In this document: positions 25,704 through 34,827 of the stretch, piece by piece
Numbering within the stretch: the first letter of the stretch is position 1
Layout of the letters: every line of letters begins with the position of its first letter
Assembly: GCF_028368855.1 (NCBI RefSeq)
Contig: NZ_JAQNCY010000005.1
Span: forward strand, 124,001 to 188,000
Origin: Leisingera sp. SS27
GTDB lineage: Bacteria > Pseudomonadota > Alphaproteobacteria > Rhodobacterales > Rhodobacteraceae
Length of the DNA: 64,000 nt
Reading direction: 5' to 3'
Notes under the pieces: model-generated
Told to the model about the DNA's origin: nothing
The model's database searches: none
Seen by the model: the letters and a program-made list of their open reading frames with translations, nothing else
Program-made: the position numbers and the translations under genes

Positions 25704-27002
25704 TTACGCCCGCGAAACGTCGGGAGTTTTCAGCACATGGGGTGTGTCATACGCTTCCAGATCAATTTGATCTTCAGACTTCGCAATAAGCACCGTGCAG
25801 GCTGCGTCGCCCGTGACATTGAGCGCGGTGCGGGCCATGTCGAGAATGCGGTCAATGCCTGCAACTATGGCAACACCTTCCAGAGGAAGACCGACGGAGG
25901 TCAGAACCAGCGACAGCATGACCAGCCCGGCCCCGGGAACACCAGCGGTGCCGATGGAGGCAAGCGTCGATGTCAGAATGATCGTGGCGTATTCCGCCAT
26001 GCCCAGTTCAATTCCAAAGGCCTGCGCCACAAAGAGAGCAGCAACACCCTGGTACATGGCGGTGCCGTCCATGTTGATCGTCGCGCCAAGCGGCAGCGTG
26101 AAGCTTGCAACTGACCGGTTCACACCAAGGTTCTGCTGCACGGCAGTCATGGTGACAGGAAGTGTTCCCGAGGAGGATGTGCTGGTAAAGGCCACGATCT
26201 GCGGCTCAATGATACCTTGGAAGAAGCGGACCGGGTTCAGGCGTGCAAAGACCGAAACAAGACCGCCATAAACAATCAGCGCGTGCAGGACACAGCCGAT
26301 GTAAAGCGCAGCGATGACGGTGCCCAGAGGCAGCAGAAGATCAAGCCCGTAGGTTCCGGCGACCCATGCCATCAGTGCAAACACGCCGTAAGGGGCGAAA
26401 CTGATCACTATTTCTGTCAGCTTGAGCACAACTGAATTCAGGGATTCAAAGAATTCCCGCACCGGCTTGCCTGCCTCGCCAACCAGGTTAATGGCCAGGC
26501 CGAACATGATCGCGAAAAAGATGATCTGCAGAACGTTTCCGTCTGCTGCGGCGGCAACCGGATTCTTCGGGACGATCCCGATGAGCTGCTGAATGAAGGG
26601 CGGTGAGGTTTTGGGTTCCATGGCGGCGGCGGCGCTCAGATCGATGCCCGCGCCGGGTTGCATCAGCAACCCCAAAGCCAGGCCGATCGTGATCGCAAAT
26701 GCGGTGGTGCCCAGATAGAAAACGATCGATTTCAGGCCAATACGCCCCATGCGCGCCATGTCGCTGACGGATGTCATGCCGCAGACGAGCGACACGAAGA
26801 TCAGCGGGACAATCAGCATTTTGATGAGCGACAGGAACAAGGTCCCGATGTTTTTGATCATTCCGGCAATTGCCTGGTTGCCGGTCGCGTTCAGCAGAAC
26901 GCCTGTAATCACTCCAAGTACAAGTGCGATTACGATTTGCTTCCACAGAAGCATGTTTCTCCAAGGTGCCAAAAACCCTGTTTTTTGACTGGTATTCGCC
27001 AT
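25704..27002 (-). CDS. Dicarboxylate/amino-acid:cation symporter (glutamate/aspartate type, DAACS family)
   Basis: A 432-residue inner-membrane transporter of the SLC1/GltP fold, taking up aspartate, glutamate or C4-dicarboxylates with protons or sodium. Family signatures: 'TSTSSSGTLPVT' (HP1 serine loop), 'LGATINMDGTAMYQG' (TM7) and 'AGIDRILDMARTALNVTGDA' (TM8). The Arg and Asp in TM8 are those that bind acidic amino acids in GltP-like members, which favours aspartate. Start ATG 27002 has GGGAGG upstream; the frame extending to 27179 crosses a palindrome and is not used. It is the third gene after aspA and the racemase. Confidence 0.92.
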   Translation of the reverse strand: MANTSQKTGFLAPWRNMLLWKQIVIALVLGVITGVLLNATGNQAIAGMIKNIGTLFLSLIKMLIVPLIFVSLVCGMTSVSDMARMGRIGLKSIVFYLGTTAFAITIGLALGLLMQPGAGIDLSAAAAMEPKTSPPFIQQLIGIVPKNPVAAAADGNVLQIIFFAIMFGLAINLVGEAGKPVREFFESLNSVVLKLTEIVISFAPYGVFALMAWVAGTYGLDLLLPLGTVIAALYIGCVLHALIVYGGLVSVFARLNPVRFFQGIIEPQIVAFTSTSSSGTLPVTMTAVQQNLGVNRSVASFTLPLGATINMDGTAMYQGVAALFVAQAFGIELGMAEYATIILTSTLASIGTAGVPGAGLVMLSLVLTSVGLPLEGVAIVAGIDRILDMARTALNVTGDAACTVLIAKSEDQIDLEAYDTPHVLKTPDVSRA

Positions 27003-27096
27003 AAGGACCTCCCTTTCCATGGCAGCCGAACGGATCGGGCTGCCGGCAGTCGCAGCATGGTACCAGTTCGGTGACGGGCAGCGTCGCGCAAACATG

Positions 27097-27129
27097 GAAA
27101 GGGCGTTGCAAGTTTTGCAACGCCCTTTC
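27097..27129. promoter_or_regulatory. Perfect 15-bp-stem palindrome containing a GTTGCAA operator, upstream of the symporter
   Basis: GAAAGGGCGTTGCAA and its complement surround a GTT loop. Its core, 27105-27121, is GTTGCAA-N3-TTGCAAC, identical in form to sites before aspA and before the second LysR gene. It could act both as operator for the symporter gene and as an intercistronic hairpin. Confidence 0.7.
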
Positions 27130-27154
27130 AGCCTCCAAGAGGAAACCGGTTCCT

Positions 27155-28588
27155 CTAGGGTTTTGCCAGGTGCACACATTTGCGGGCCAGCACATCGGTC
27201 GGGTCAACGGCCAGCGCTCCCAGTTCCCCGGCGCCCGCTGTTACAAGCAGAGGAAGTTCCGTGCAGCCGAGAATGACCGCTTCGGCGCCGCGCGTGACCA
27301 GGTGGGAAAAGGCCCGGGTTACCTGCTCCTTGCAGAGGCCCTCAGTGTGCCCTGCCTTGACGCCGGCCGGGCCGTAGATCGCTTCCATGACCAAATTTTG
27401 ATGCGGCTCATCGGGAACAATATAACTCAGGCCAGCCTCCTCAAGAGCCTGCTGATACAAGCCGCTACGAATTGTGCCATCGGTGCCGAGTATCCCGACC
27501 GTGCGCGTCCCGGGAGAATTCTCCCTTATGTGGTCCGTGGCCGCTGACAAAATGCTGATGATCGGAACGTCGAGATGGCGCTGGATACGATCGACATAGG
27601 CGTGGGCGGTGTTGCAGGGGATGACCAGAATATCGGCCCCGCCGCGTTCCAGCTTCTTGCAGGTGGAATAGAGGGCGACTGTCGGATCGGTTCCTGACCC
27701 CACCAGGTTTTCAGTCCGGTCAGGGATTTGCGGGTTTTGTTCGACCAGCACCTTGATGTGATCCTGATCGCAGGCAGCCTCTGTCCCCTTGACCAGTTTG
27801 GAAAGGAAATCCACCGTCGCCGCAGGTCCGACACCGCCAACCACCCCGACCTTGAACCGGCGGCGGCGGCCCGGGTGCGTCTCCCTCAGCGCATGTTCCG
27901 CATAAACCGCTGCGGTGTCGATGGCTGTCATCCCCTCCGGCAGGTCAAGCTGATCAAGCAGCAGGGGCAACTCGGAAAGCCCGGGCACAAAAACCGCCGC
28001 CCCCTGTTTCGAAAGGCTGGCAAGGGCTGCGTTGATAGGTTGCAACACCTCATCCCTGCGGTTGCCGGTTTTGAAGCCGTTGCCGCCATAGACTGCCTCC
28101 ATCACGGCGCTTTCCAAATCAATGGCAGGATAGACAACCTGCACATCTTCGCCGAACAGGTTATCGAACAGGCCGTTCTCCCTGACATAAGGCGTTGCGA
28201 TAACGCCAATCTTCTCCGGTTGCGGTTTCAGCTTGGCAACGGCAGCTGTGATTGCGCCGGTCATGCTGATCAGCTTCAGCTCCAGCTCCTCTTCCAGCTC
28301 ATGCAGGAAACTATGCGTGACAAAACAAGGGAGAAGAGCCGCATCGCATCCATCCCGCTGCATGCGGGAGAGCGTATCAAATACGTAAAGCTTCCGGTGT
28401 GTGGGGATGTAGGCCGGCTCCTTGGGGGACACGGGTTCGCGCAGTGGCTTCTGATGGAAAATCAGCTCCCGGTGATCCTCTTCCGACCTGACCGGGGTCA
28501 TCTGCACAATTCTGTTCAGCAGATCGGCCCCGGCGAGGGCGCCCAGGCCTCCAACGATTCCCAGGCGGAGAGACTGGTTTCTGTTCAT
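27155..28588 (-). CDS. Double-domain aspartate/glutamate racemase-family protein
   Basis: A 477-residue tandem duplication of the Asp/Glu racemase fold. The second half (from about residue 235) has both catalytic cysteines, in 'VIPCNTAHAY' and 'ILGCTELPLL'. The first half keeps 'LLPCFVTHSF' but the second cysteine is lost ('VPGLSELPLL'). Single-domain family members are about 230 residues. Start ATG 28588 overlaps the aspA stop codon (TGATG), so the genes are translationally coupled. With aspA and the symporter it would let the cell use D-aspartate by converting it to L-aspartate. Other members of this superfamily act on other substrates, so the activity is not proven. Confidence 0.82.
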   Translation of the reverse strand: MNRNQSLRLGIVGGLGALAGADLLNRIVQMTPVRSEEDHRELIFHQKPLREPVSPKEPAYIPTHRKLYVFDTLSRMQRDGCDAALLPCFVTHSFLHELEEELELKLISMTGAITAAVAKLKPQPEKIGVIATPYVRENGLFDNLFGEDVQVVYPAIDLESAVMEAVYGGNGFKTGNRRDEVLQPINAALASLSKQGAAVFVPGLSELPLLLDQLDLPEGMTAIDTAAVYAEHALRETHPGRRRRFKVGVVGGVGPAATVDFLSKLVKGTEAACDQDHIKVLVEQNPQIPDRTENLVGSGTDPTVALYSTCKKLERGGADILVIPCNTAHAYVDRIQRHLDVPIISILSAATDHIRENSPGTRTVGILGTDGTIRSGLYQQALEEAGLSYIVPDEPHQNLVMEAIYGPAGVKAGHTEGLCKEQVTRAFSHLVTRGAEAVILGCTELPLLVTAGAGELGALAVDPTDVLARKCVHLAKP

Positions 28589-29982
28589 CAGGCGTTCTCC
28601 GGTATCCTGCCCTGAAGATGTTTCAGGGCTGTCTCGGCCAATTCTTCCGGCAATGCCGGCAGTGCAGCGGACTGCAGACACAGACCGTTTGCCTGCGCAT
28701 ATTTTGCAAGTTTGGTCGCAGCTTCATAGCCGATTACGGGGGCGAGCGTAGTTACTTGCACAAGACTATTGCTCAGCAGAAACTGGCATCTTTCCTCATC
28801 TGCGATGATGCCGTCCACGCACCGGGTCCGCAGCACGTTCATTGCACTGGTCAGTGAACCCATTGTTTCCAGCACCTTATGGATGATGACAGGCTCCATC
28901 GCGTTGAGCTGAAACTGGCCTGCCTCGGCGGCCATGGTGACAGTCAGATCATTACCAATCGCCTGATAGCAAACTTGATTAACCACTTCCGGAATGACCG
29001 GGTTCACCTTTCCAGGCATAATCGACGACCCCGCCTGGACTGCAGGCAAAATGATTTCGCCAATTCCTGCCCGCGGCCCCGAGGACATGAGGCGCAAATC
29101 GTTGCAAATCTTGGACAGTTTGATGCCAACCCGCTTGAGCGTGCTGGAAAACATCACAAAGGCGCCCAGATCAGAGGAGGCCTCGATCAGGTCCGGGGCC
29201 AGTTGAAGAGGTTCGCCCGTTATTTCACGCAGGTGCACAACAGCTGCTTCGCCGAAATTCGCAGGAGCATTGATGCCGGTGCCGATAGCTGTACCCCCAA
29301 GGTTCACTTCTGTCAGAAGACGGGAAAGGTCACGGAGCCGGTCAGCGTCCTCATTTATCGTCGTGGCATACCCCCGGAACTCGGCGCCAAGCGGCATCGG
29401 CACAGCATCCTGAAGCTGCGTGCGCCCGACTTTCATAATATGCTGAAACTCGGATGCCTTGTTGCCGAATGAAATGGTCAGCCCGTGCATCGCTTCAATG
29501 AGAGGGGTGATCCGTGAGAGGACGGCAAGCCGGATTGCGGTGGGATAAACATCGTTTGTGGATTGCGAGCGGTTCACATCGTCATTCGGATGAAGCCGGC
29601 CGTAAGTGCCAAAATCCGCACCAAGCTTCTTCAGCGCAAGATTCGCAATGACCTCGTTGGTGTTCATATTAGTCGACGTGCCAGCGCCGCCTTGCATGAC
29701 ATCGACAACAAAGTGGTCGTGATGACGGCCGCTGATGATCTCATCGCAGATACCGGCAATGGCAGCCGCCTTTCCGGCGGGCACAGCGCCGAGATCCCGG
29801 TTCGCCAGCGCACAGGCCTTCTTGACGGAGGCCAGGCCCGTGATCAATTCCGGATAGTGGCTGATTGACACCCCGGTAATCGGGAAATTTTCCAGCGCCC
29901 GCTGGGTCTGACTGCCCCAAGCGGCGGCTTGCGGGATCTTCACCGGGCCAAGACTGTCGGACTCTGTTCGGTATTTGCTCAT
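28588..29982 (-). CDS. aspA: Aspartate ammonia-lyase
   Basis: Deaminates L-aspartate to fumarate and ammonia. The 464-residue protein has the fumarase/aspartase signature 'GSSIMPGKVNP', the catalytic-loop region with its serine, 'GGAGTSTNMNTNEVIAN' and 'NDDVNRSQSTNDVYPTA'. The length is typical. The start is ATG 29982, with a GTG one codon upstream as alternative and AAGG upstream. It is the first gene of the aspA-racemase-symporter operon and is divergent from a LysR regulator, with a GTTGCAA palindrome in the gap. Confidence 0.93.
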   Translation of the reverse strand: MSKYRTESDSLGPVKIPQAAAWGSQTQRALENFPITGVSISHYPELITGLASVKKACALANRDLGAVPAGKAAAIAGICDEIISGRHHDHFVVDVMQGGAGTSTNMNTNEVIANLALKKLGADFGTYGRLHPNDDVNRSQSTNDVYPTAIRLAVLSRITPLIEAMHGLTISFGNKASEFQHIMKVGRTQLQDAVPMPLGAEFRGYATTINEDADRLRDLSRLLTEVNLGGTAIGTGINAPANFGEAAVVHLREITGEPLQLAPDLIEASSDLGAFVMFSSTLKRVGIKLSKICNDLRLMSSGPRAGIGEIILPAVQAGSSIMPGKVNPVIPEVVNQVCYQAIGNDLTVTMAAEAGQFQLNAMEPVIIHKVLETMGSLTSAMNVLRTRCVDGIIADEERCQFLLSNSLVQVTTLAPVIGYEAATKLAKYAQANGLCLQSAALPALPEELAETALKHLQGRIPENA

Positions 29983-30108
29983 CACTTGGGACCTTTTTCT
30001 GCGGTCTTGCAGCCAGCAACTGGAAACGCAGAGCCGGGAGACCGTTAAAGTGCAGGCCAGAACCTACTGCCGCCCTTCCCTTGTAACCATGACAACCGGC
30101 GCAAGGAT

Positions 30109-30125
30109 GTTGCAAACATTGCAAC
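30109..30125. promoter_or_regulatory. GTTGCAA palindrome (candidate LysR operator) between aspA and LysR 1
   Basis: GTTGCAA-ACA-TTGCAAC, a perfect 7-bp inverted repeat with a 3-bp spacer that contains a T-N11-A core. It lies in the divergent gap, 127 bp from aspA and 44 bp from the LysR start. The same palindrome recurs at 27105 and 32040. Confidence 0.75.
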
Positions 30126-30168
30126 CCGTTCCTACCGTTCAGGGACCACTTTCAGATGGAGAAGACAG

Positions 30169-31062
30169 GTGGAGATCGACTGGCTGGAAGACTTTTTGGC
30201 CCTTTCGGCCGCAGGTGTGTTTGCCCGCGCCGCGGATGCGCGGAACATTAGCCAGTCAGCCTTTACGCGACGGATCAAAAATCTGGAAAACTGGACAGGG
30301 ACTCCGTTGTTTGACAGGAGCGTGCACCCTGTTGAGCTCACCGCGGCAGGCAGGGCTTTCAAGCAAACCGCCATCGACACAGTTGCGGCGCTGAAGCAAT
30401 CCAAAAGCGATATACGCGGCCTGTCCCGCCAGGAAGCATCAGTGCTGGACTTCGTCGCGCTTCATACCCTGGCCATTTCCTTCTTTCCGGCGTGGCTCAT
30501 GCGCATGTCCAGCCACCTTGGTCCCATCAAGTCCAGGCTGGTTGCGGAAAACTTCTCTGGCTGCGCGGAGGCAATACTGTGCGGAAGCGCAGACTTCATG
30601 CTGTGCTACCACCATCCTGCCGTCCCCACGATTTCTGATGAAAACCGGTACCCGTCCTCGACGATTGCCAAAGACCGGATCATAGCCGTCAGCAGTGCCG
30701 GTGCTGACGGGCGCGCCAAGTTCAGCTTGGAGGGCGATGACCCGGTGCCGCTACTATCCTATTCCCCCGACACCTTTCTGGGCCGGGTGTCCCAGGTTTG
30801 CCTGGAACGGGGGAACTTAAGCAGCAAAGTGGACCCCATCTATGAAAACTCGGTGGCTGAAGCGCTAAAATCCGCCTGTCTCGCCGGGCTGGGAATTGCT
30901 TTCCTGCCCGAAGGGGCCGCGGCGCGGGAGCTGAAAGTCGGAACACTGCACAAAATCAGCCGGCCGGAATTCGAACTCGTCATTGACATAAAGCTTTACC
31001 GTTCAATCGAACGTTCCAGAGCGGAACTGGAACGCTTCTGGATGCTGGCTCAAAACCTTTGA
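30169..31062 (+). CDS. LysR-family transcriptional regulator 1 (HypT-like)
   Basis: A 297-residue LysR protein. The winged helix-turn-helix is at residues 1-60 ('FLALSAAGVFARAADARNISQSAFTRRIKNLE') and the effector domain covers the rest. 'LLSYSPDTFLGRVSQ' and 'GLGIAFLPEG' resemble HypT-type regulators. It starts at GTG 30169 after GGAGAAG. Divergent from aspA, it most likely controls the aspartate operon, with an amino acid or an oxidant as signal. It is a close paralogue of the convergent LysR gene 15 bp downstream, most obviously in the DNA-binding region. Confidence 0.9.
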   Translation: MEIDWLEDFLALSAAGVFARAADARNISQSAFTRRIKNLENWTGTPLFDRSVHPVELTAAGRAFKQTAIDTVAALKQSKSDIRGLSRQEASVLDFVALHTLAISFFPAWLMRMSSHLGPIKSRLVAENFSGCAEAILCGSADFMLCYHHPAVPTISDENRYPSSTIAKDRIIAVSSAGADGRAKFSLEGDDPVPLLSYSPDTFLGRVSQVCLERGNLSSKVDPIYENSVAEALKSACLAGLGIAFLPEGAAARELKVGTLHKISRPEFELVIDIKLYRSIERSRAELERFWMLAQNL

Positions 31063-31077
31063 GGGCTGCAGCAGAGT

Positions 31078-31986
31078 TTACCGCGCTGAAGAAGCAGCAC
31101 TTTTTGCCAGCGTCCAAAACCTCTCCACGGAAGGGCGGCTTCTCTCAATTGAGCGGTACAGCTTGATGGACATCCGGCGTTCAGAAAGGTCGTCACTGAT
31201 GCGCACAAGCTTGCCCTGATCAAGCATTGGCAGAATTGTCATCCGGGGCAGCCAAGCCACTCCCAGCCCCTCCGCACAGGCTGCTTTCTGCGCTTCAGCC
31301 ACCGAGTTTTCGCTGCGGATCTCCAGTTTTTCTGCCAACCCTGCCCGCTTGATGGAGATCTCGCTCATCCGCCCCAGAAAGCTCTCCGGGGAATAGGCCA
31401 GGAACGGCAGTTTACCGTCCTGATCGAAGCGGTAGAGCGCGTTGCCGGAAGTGTCGGTGCCGGACACGGCCACAAGCCTGTCGTCCGCGATCCTGATTGA
31501 CGGGTAGCGGTCATCCTTGGACATTGAGGCAATGGACGGATGATCATAACACAGCATGAAATCGGTTGTTCCGGCCATCAGCGTTTCGACGCAGTCCGAG
31601 AAATTCTCAACCGCAAACTTGGTGTTGATCGGGCCTATGGCAGCGGATACGTTTTTTATCCACGCTGGGATGAAGGAAATCGCGAGTGTGTGCAATGTGG
31701 AAATACTGATGACATCCCCCTCGCGCTGCACGAGCTGTTTCAGATCCTGCCGGGCCAGGCGAAGCGCTTTCATGGTCTCATAGGCTGTTGGCTGGAAAGC
31801 CTCTCCGGCCGCCGTCAGAACCACCGGGTGCACGCTTCTATCAAACAGGACCGCCCCCGCCCAGTGCTCCAGGTTCTTGATCCTGCGCGTGAAGGCTGAC
31901 TGGCTGATATTTCTGGCGTTGGCGGCTTTAGCAAAGACTCCTGCGGAGGAAAGAGCCAGGAAATCCTCCAGCCAATCAATTTCCAT
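31078..31986 (-). CDS. LysR-family transcriptional regulator 2, paralogue of LysR 1
   Basis: A 302-residue LysR protein whose first 60 residues are nearly the same as those of the neighbouring regulator ('MEIDWLEDFLALSSAGVFAKA'), so both should recognise the same DNA. Effector-domain features are 'LAYSPESFLGRMSE' and 'GLGVAWLPRM'. The two genes face each other, pointing to duplication with inversion. An operator-like palindrome lies 54 bp upstream of its start, suggesting autoregulation or cross-regulation. Confidence 0.9.
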   Translation of the reverse strand: MEIDWLEDFLALSSAGVFAKAANARNISQSAFTRRIKNLEHWAGAVLFDRSVHPVVLTAAGEAFQPTAYETMKALRLARQDLKQLVQREGDVISISTLHTLAISFIPAWIKNVSAAIGPINTKFAVENFSDCVETLMAGTTDFMLCYDHPSIASMSKDDRYPSIRIADDRLVAVSGTDTSGNALYRFDQDGKLPFLAYSPESFLGRMSEISIKRAGLAEKLEIRSENSVAEAQKAACAEGLGVAWLPRMTILPMLDQGKLVRISDDLSERRMSIKLYRSIERSRPSVERFWTLAKSAASSAR

Positions 31987-32039
31987 ACCTGCTCTCCTTA
32001 GGGTTCAATAGATTGTAGCGGCGAAGCAAGATGCGTAGC

Positions 32040-32066
32040 GTTGCAATCCTTGCAACGCAGTTGCAA
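32040..32066. promoter_or_regulatory. GTTGCAA palindrome plus extra half-site upstream of LysR 2
   Basis: GTTGCAA-TCC-TTGCAAC (32040-32056) followed by a third GTTGCAA at 32060-32066. This matches the sites before aspA and the symporter, with an added half-site as often seen at autoregulated LysR promoters. Confidence 0.75.
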
Positions 32067-32219
32067 ACTTTCGCTGAGCTTTGGCGAGGTTCCCTTCGAC
32101 CAAACCCCGGAACAATCAACCGGTGCAACCGCGGGACATTTTCGCATGCCGAATAGACAAAACCTTGAAACGCTCAAAGGCTCTAAGTCATGTTGACAAA
32201 TGGCAGAGCCAAAGGCGGA

Positions 32220-32714
32220 TCAAGCAGCGCAAGCGTCTGAAGCGGGAAAAGCCGGACGAACTGGCTGTGCCTGGCCGAATTCCCGAAGGAGCCCGCGGAT
32301 CACGTTCAGCATCTGGGTTGTCTGGCGGACGATGAGCTGGTGCACCGGATGCATCGTAAGCAGGGCTTGCTGTTCTTTCGACTTAACGGCAACAAGCCGC
32401 GTCGTCAGCCGAGTGACTGCCTCGCAATTCGCCTTCGCGTCGACAGTTTCCGTCTTTCCGCGTTTCACATATGGCTTGACTTAGACCGCAGGCATCAGGC
32501 GCACATCTTGCCCGATAGCAATCAGTTTACGCGCACAATGATGCGCTGATCCACATGCTTCAATACCGATCAAACAACTTGGCAGCGCCCCGAACAACTT
32601 AAGCAATTTTCTTCGCCGGACCGAACGATTGAAGACAACAGCGCCATCGGAGGCAATGCCGAAATCCTGAAAAACATCCTTGCCCAGATCCAATCCTACT
32701 GTCGTGATTTCCAT
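32220..32714 (-). pseudogene. IS110-family transposase remnant
   Basis: The N-terminal DEDD transposase piece, from ATG 32714 with 'EITTVGLDLGKDVFQ' and 'IGIEACGSAHHCARKL', stops at 32481. A second piece in another frame continues with 'KRGKTETVDAKANCEAVTR' and 'VAVKSKEQQALL...RQTTQMLNVIRG' until about 32220. The C-terminal serine-containing domain is missing. The gene is frameshifted, truncated and inactive. Confidence 0.88.
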
Positions 32715-32890
32715 GGTGGGGCTCCTTTCCTGTCAGAAGATGACTTCCACAGTTTACCGCAATGCGCAGCGGTTGGGAGCAGACTCAATCCACCCCATCC
32801 GCATCCGAACCCGGCCAGGAGGACAGCACTGTTCTCGCGGATCGGACATTCACGTCTGGCGCGACGAAAGTGCAGGAAGAGCCCTAATTG

Positions 32891-33418
32891 CTAGATGCTA
32901 CGAAGCGGACAAATGTCTGGATATTTCAAAGAGCAGCCAATAGGTGGTTGTTTGGAGAATGCCGCTGAATGGAGTATCCTCGTCTGCCCGAGCAGTGCCC
33001 TCATGCTTTCGCGGGCCTGCCCAGACGATCTCCGTTGATAGCCCCCTTTCAGGACCCGCCGGGCCACGCGAAAGCACTCCAAGTCCTGTGGCACCCCGCA
33101 GTAGATACCGATCACGTGGATGATCGCCCGGGTTTCATCCTGGGTGACGCCATTATTCCGCACGCCGCGGCAATGGGTTTCCCATTCGTGCATTTTGCCG
33201 AGCGCGCCGATCATCGACTGGTTCATCATCGACCGGGTCTTGGCGTCGATCACGTCGTCGCCCCACCCAAAGCCCCAGCACCACGCAGTCATCGCCTCCT
33301 GAAAGGGACGGGTGAAGTCATCCGCCGCAGCGAGGTTTTTCTCGACATATTCGGCGACAAGCGTTGCCTTGCGCTGCCCCAGCCCTTTCAGGAACAGGTC
33401 TTCGTCGAATGTGCTCAG
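32891..33418 (-). pseudogene. Carboxymuconolactone decarboxylase-family protein, start lost and C-terminus replaced
   Basis: The frame reads 'LSTFDEDLFLKGLGQRK' at the start and 'WGDDVIDAKTRSMMNQSMIGALGKM' and 'IIHVIGIYCGVPQDLECFRVARRVL' later, a clear AhpD/PcaC-type protein. The codon where the start is expected, at 33418, is CTG, and no ATG, GTG or TTG lies before residue 43. After the family end the frame runs on for about 55 unrelated residues toward the IS110 scar. Either the gene is dead or a shortened product is made from ATG 33292. It follows the aldehyde dehydrogenase pseudogene directly. Confidence 0.7.
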
Positions 33419-33421
33419 GTG

Positions 33422-34826
33422 CTAGCCTTTCAGTCGGATCGTAATATTCTTGGTCTGCACGTAGTTCCAAAGCGCCTCGCGTCCCTTTTCGCGGGCATAG
33501 CCGGATTTGCCATAGCCCCCGAAGGGCGTTTCGGCACCGCCTGCATACCATTCGTTCACGAACACCAGACCGGCACGCAGGTGCCTCGCGGCGCGGGTGG
33601 CGCGACCCAGATCGACGGAAAAACACCCGCCACAAGCCCGTAGTCTGTTCCGTTGGCGATCTCGATGGGATACGCGTCGCCGCGAAAAGGAAGGACCGAG
33701 AGAACCGGGCCAAAAACGTCCCGCTGCGCGATCTCAATGCCGGGTGAGACGCCCGCCAGCACTGTGGGTTCTAAGAACGCACCGGGACGGGACGGTTTCC
33801 GCAAGCCGACAATGACCCATGCGCCCTGTTCGCTGGCGCGAGTGATCATCCCGAGTGCGCGTTCGCGCTGGCTGTCGCTGACCATGGCCCCCATGTTGGG
33901 GCCGAAATCAGGCCGGTCGATGCCCGGGCCGACAGAGAGGGATCTGGCGATGACCGCGGCGCGCTCGACAAGTTTATCATAGCGGCTTTCGTGCACGATT
34001 ACGCGGAACATGGCCGAACATACCTGCTCTGCATTGAAATAGATGCCCCAGCGGATGTCGGTCTCGAAGGCGTCTGGATCGGCGTCACCGTGCACAATGG
34101 CGGCCGACCTACCGCCCAGTTCAAGCACGCAGGGCACCACGTTTTGCGCTGCCGCTGTCGCGATGGCGATGCCGGTTGAAACGGAGCCGGTAAAGACGAT
34201 TTGATTGACATGCGCATGCCCAGCGAGCGCCGCGCCTGCATCCCGCCCCAAGCCCGCAGATCACAATACCGCGGCAGCCGGAAAACCCGCCGCCGCTGCT
34301 GCCCTGGCCAGCCACATATCGGTCAGCGGCGTCATCTCGGGCGACTTGATCACACAGGCATTGCCGTGGCCAACGCCGCCGAGAGCGAACGCGCGGTCAT
34401 CTCGACAGGATAATTCCACGGGATGATCTGGGCCGAAACCCCGCAGGGTTCGTATTCCGTCCAGTCCATGTAACTGGCACTGAGGGGATTGAGCGGCCTT
34501 CGACGGTGCTGGCCTGATTGCCGTAATACTCGAAGTAGAGCGCTGCGCCTTCCACTTCGATGTGAGATTCCTACAAGGGTTTGCCTTGTTCCAGCGTCAG
34601 GATGCGGGCGACCTCGTCCTCATGCTCAAGCATATACCGGCCCATAGCCTGCACCATCCGGCTCCTTTCGATCGGGCGCATGGCTGTCAACGCGCCAGGC
34701 AGGTGCAGCCGCCGCGCGGCCTGCATGGCGATCTTTTCCGCTGTCGCCGGGTCGGTGGTGTCGATCCGTCCTGAACCGTCATCAACCCAGCGACCGTCTA
34801 TGAAATTCTGCCAGTAGGGGGGTCAT
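33422..34826 (-). pseudogene. Aldehyde dehydrogenase pseudogene with several frameshifts and stops
   Basis: NAD-dependent aldehyde dehydrogenase fragments occur in order across different frames: 'NFIDGRWVDDG' at the start, 'IIPWNYPVEMTARSLSAAL', 'MTPLTDMWLARAAAAAGFP', 'NQIVFTGSVSTGIAIA', 'VLELGGRSAAIV', 'NAEQVCSA' with the catalytic Cys, and 'GGYGKSGYAREKGREALWNYVQTKNI' at the end. Damage includes a C6 tract at 34818-34823 (five would keep frame), an internal TAG after 'LEQGKPL', an extra base near 'VPVTWT', a TGA after 'AAAVL' and a shift near 33600. The start ATG overlaps the Rieske gene stop region. It probably oxidised an aldehyde released by demethylation. Confidence 0.88.
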
Positions 34827-34827
34827 A

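Noticed and set aside
27097-27129. 15-bp hairpin as a simple transcription terminator
   Set aside because: No T-run follows on either strand, and its core matches the operator seen at two other promoters, so regulation is the better explanation.
30169-31986. Convergent LysR pair as an assembly duplication
   Set aside because: The two proteins differ across the effector domain and in many codons, so they are true paralogues.
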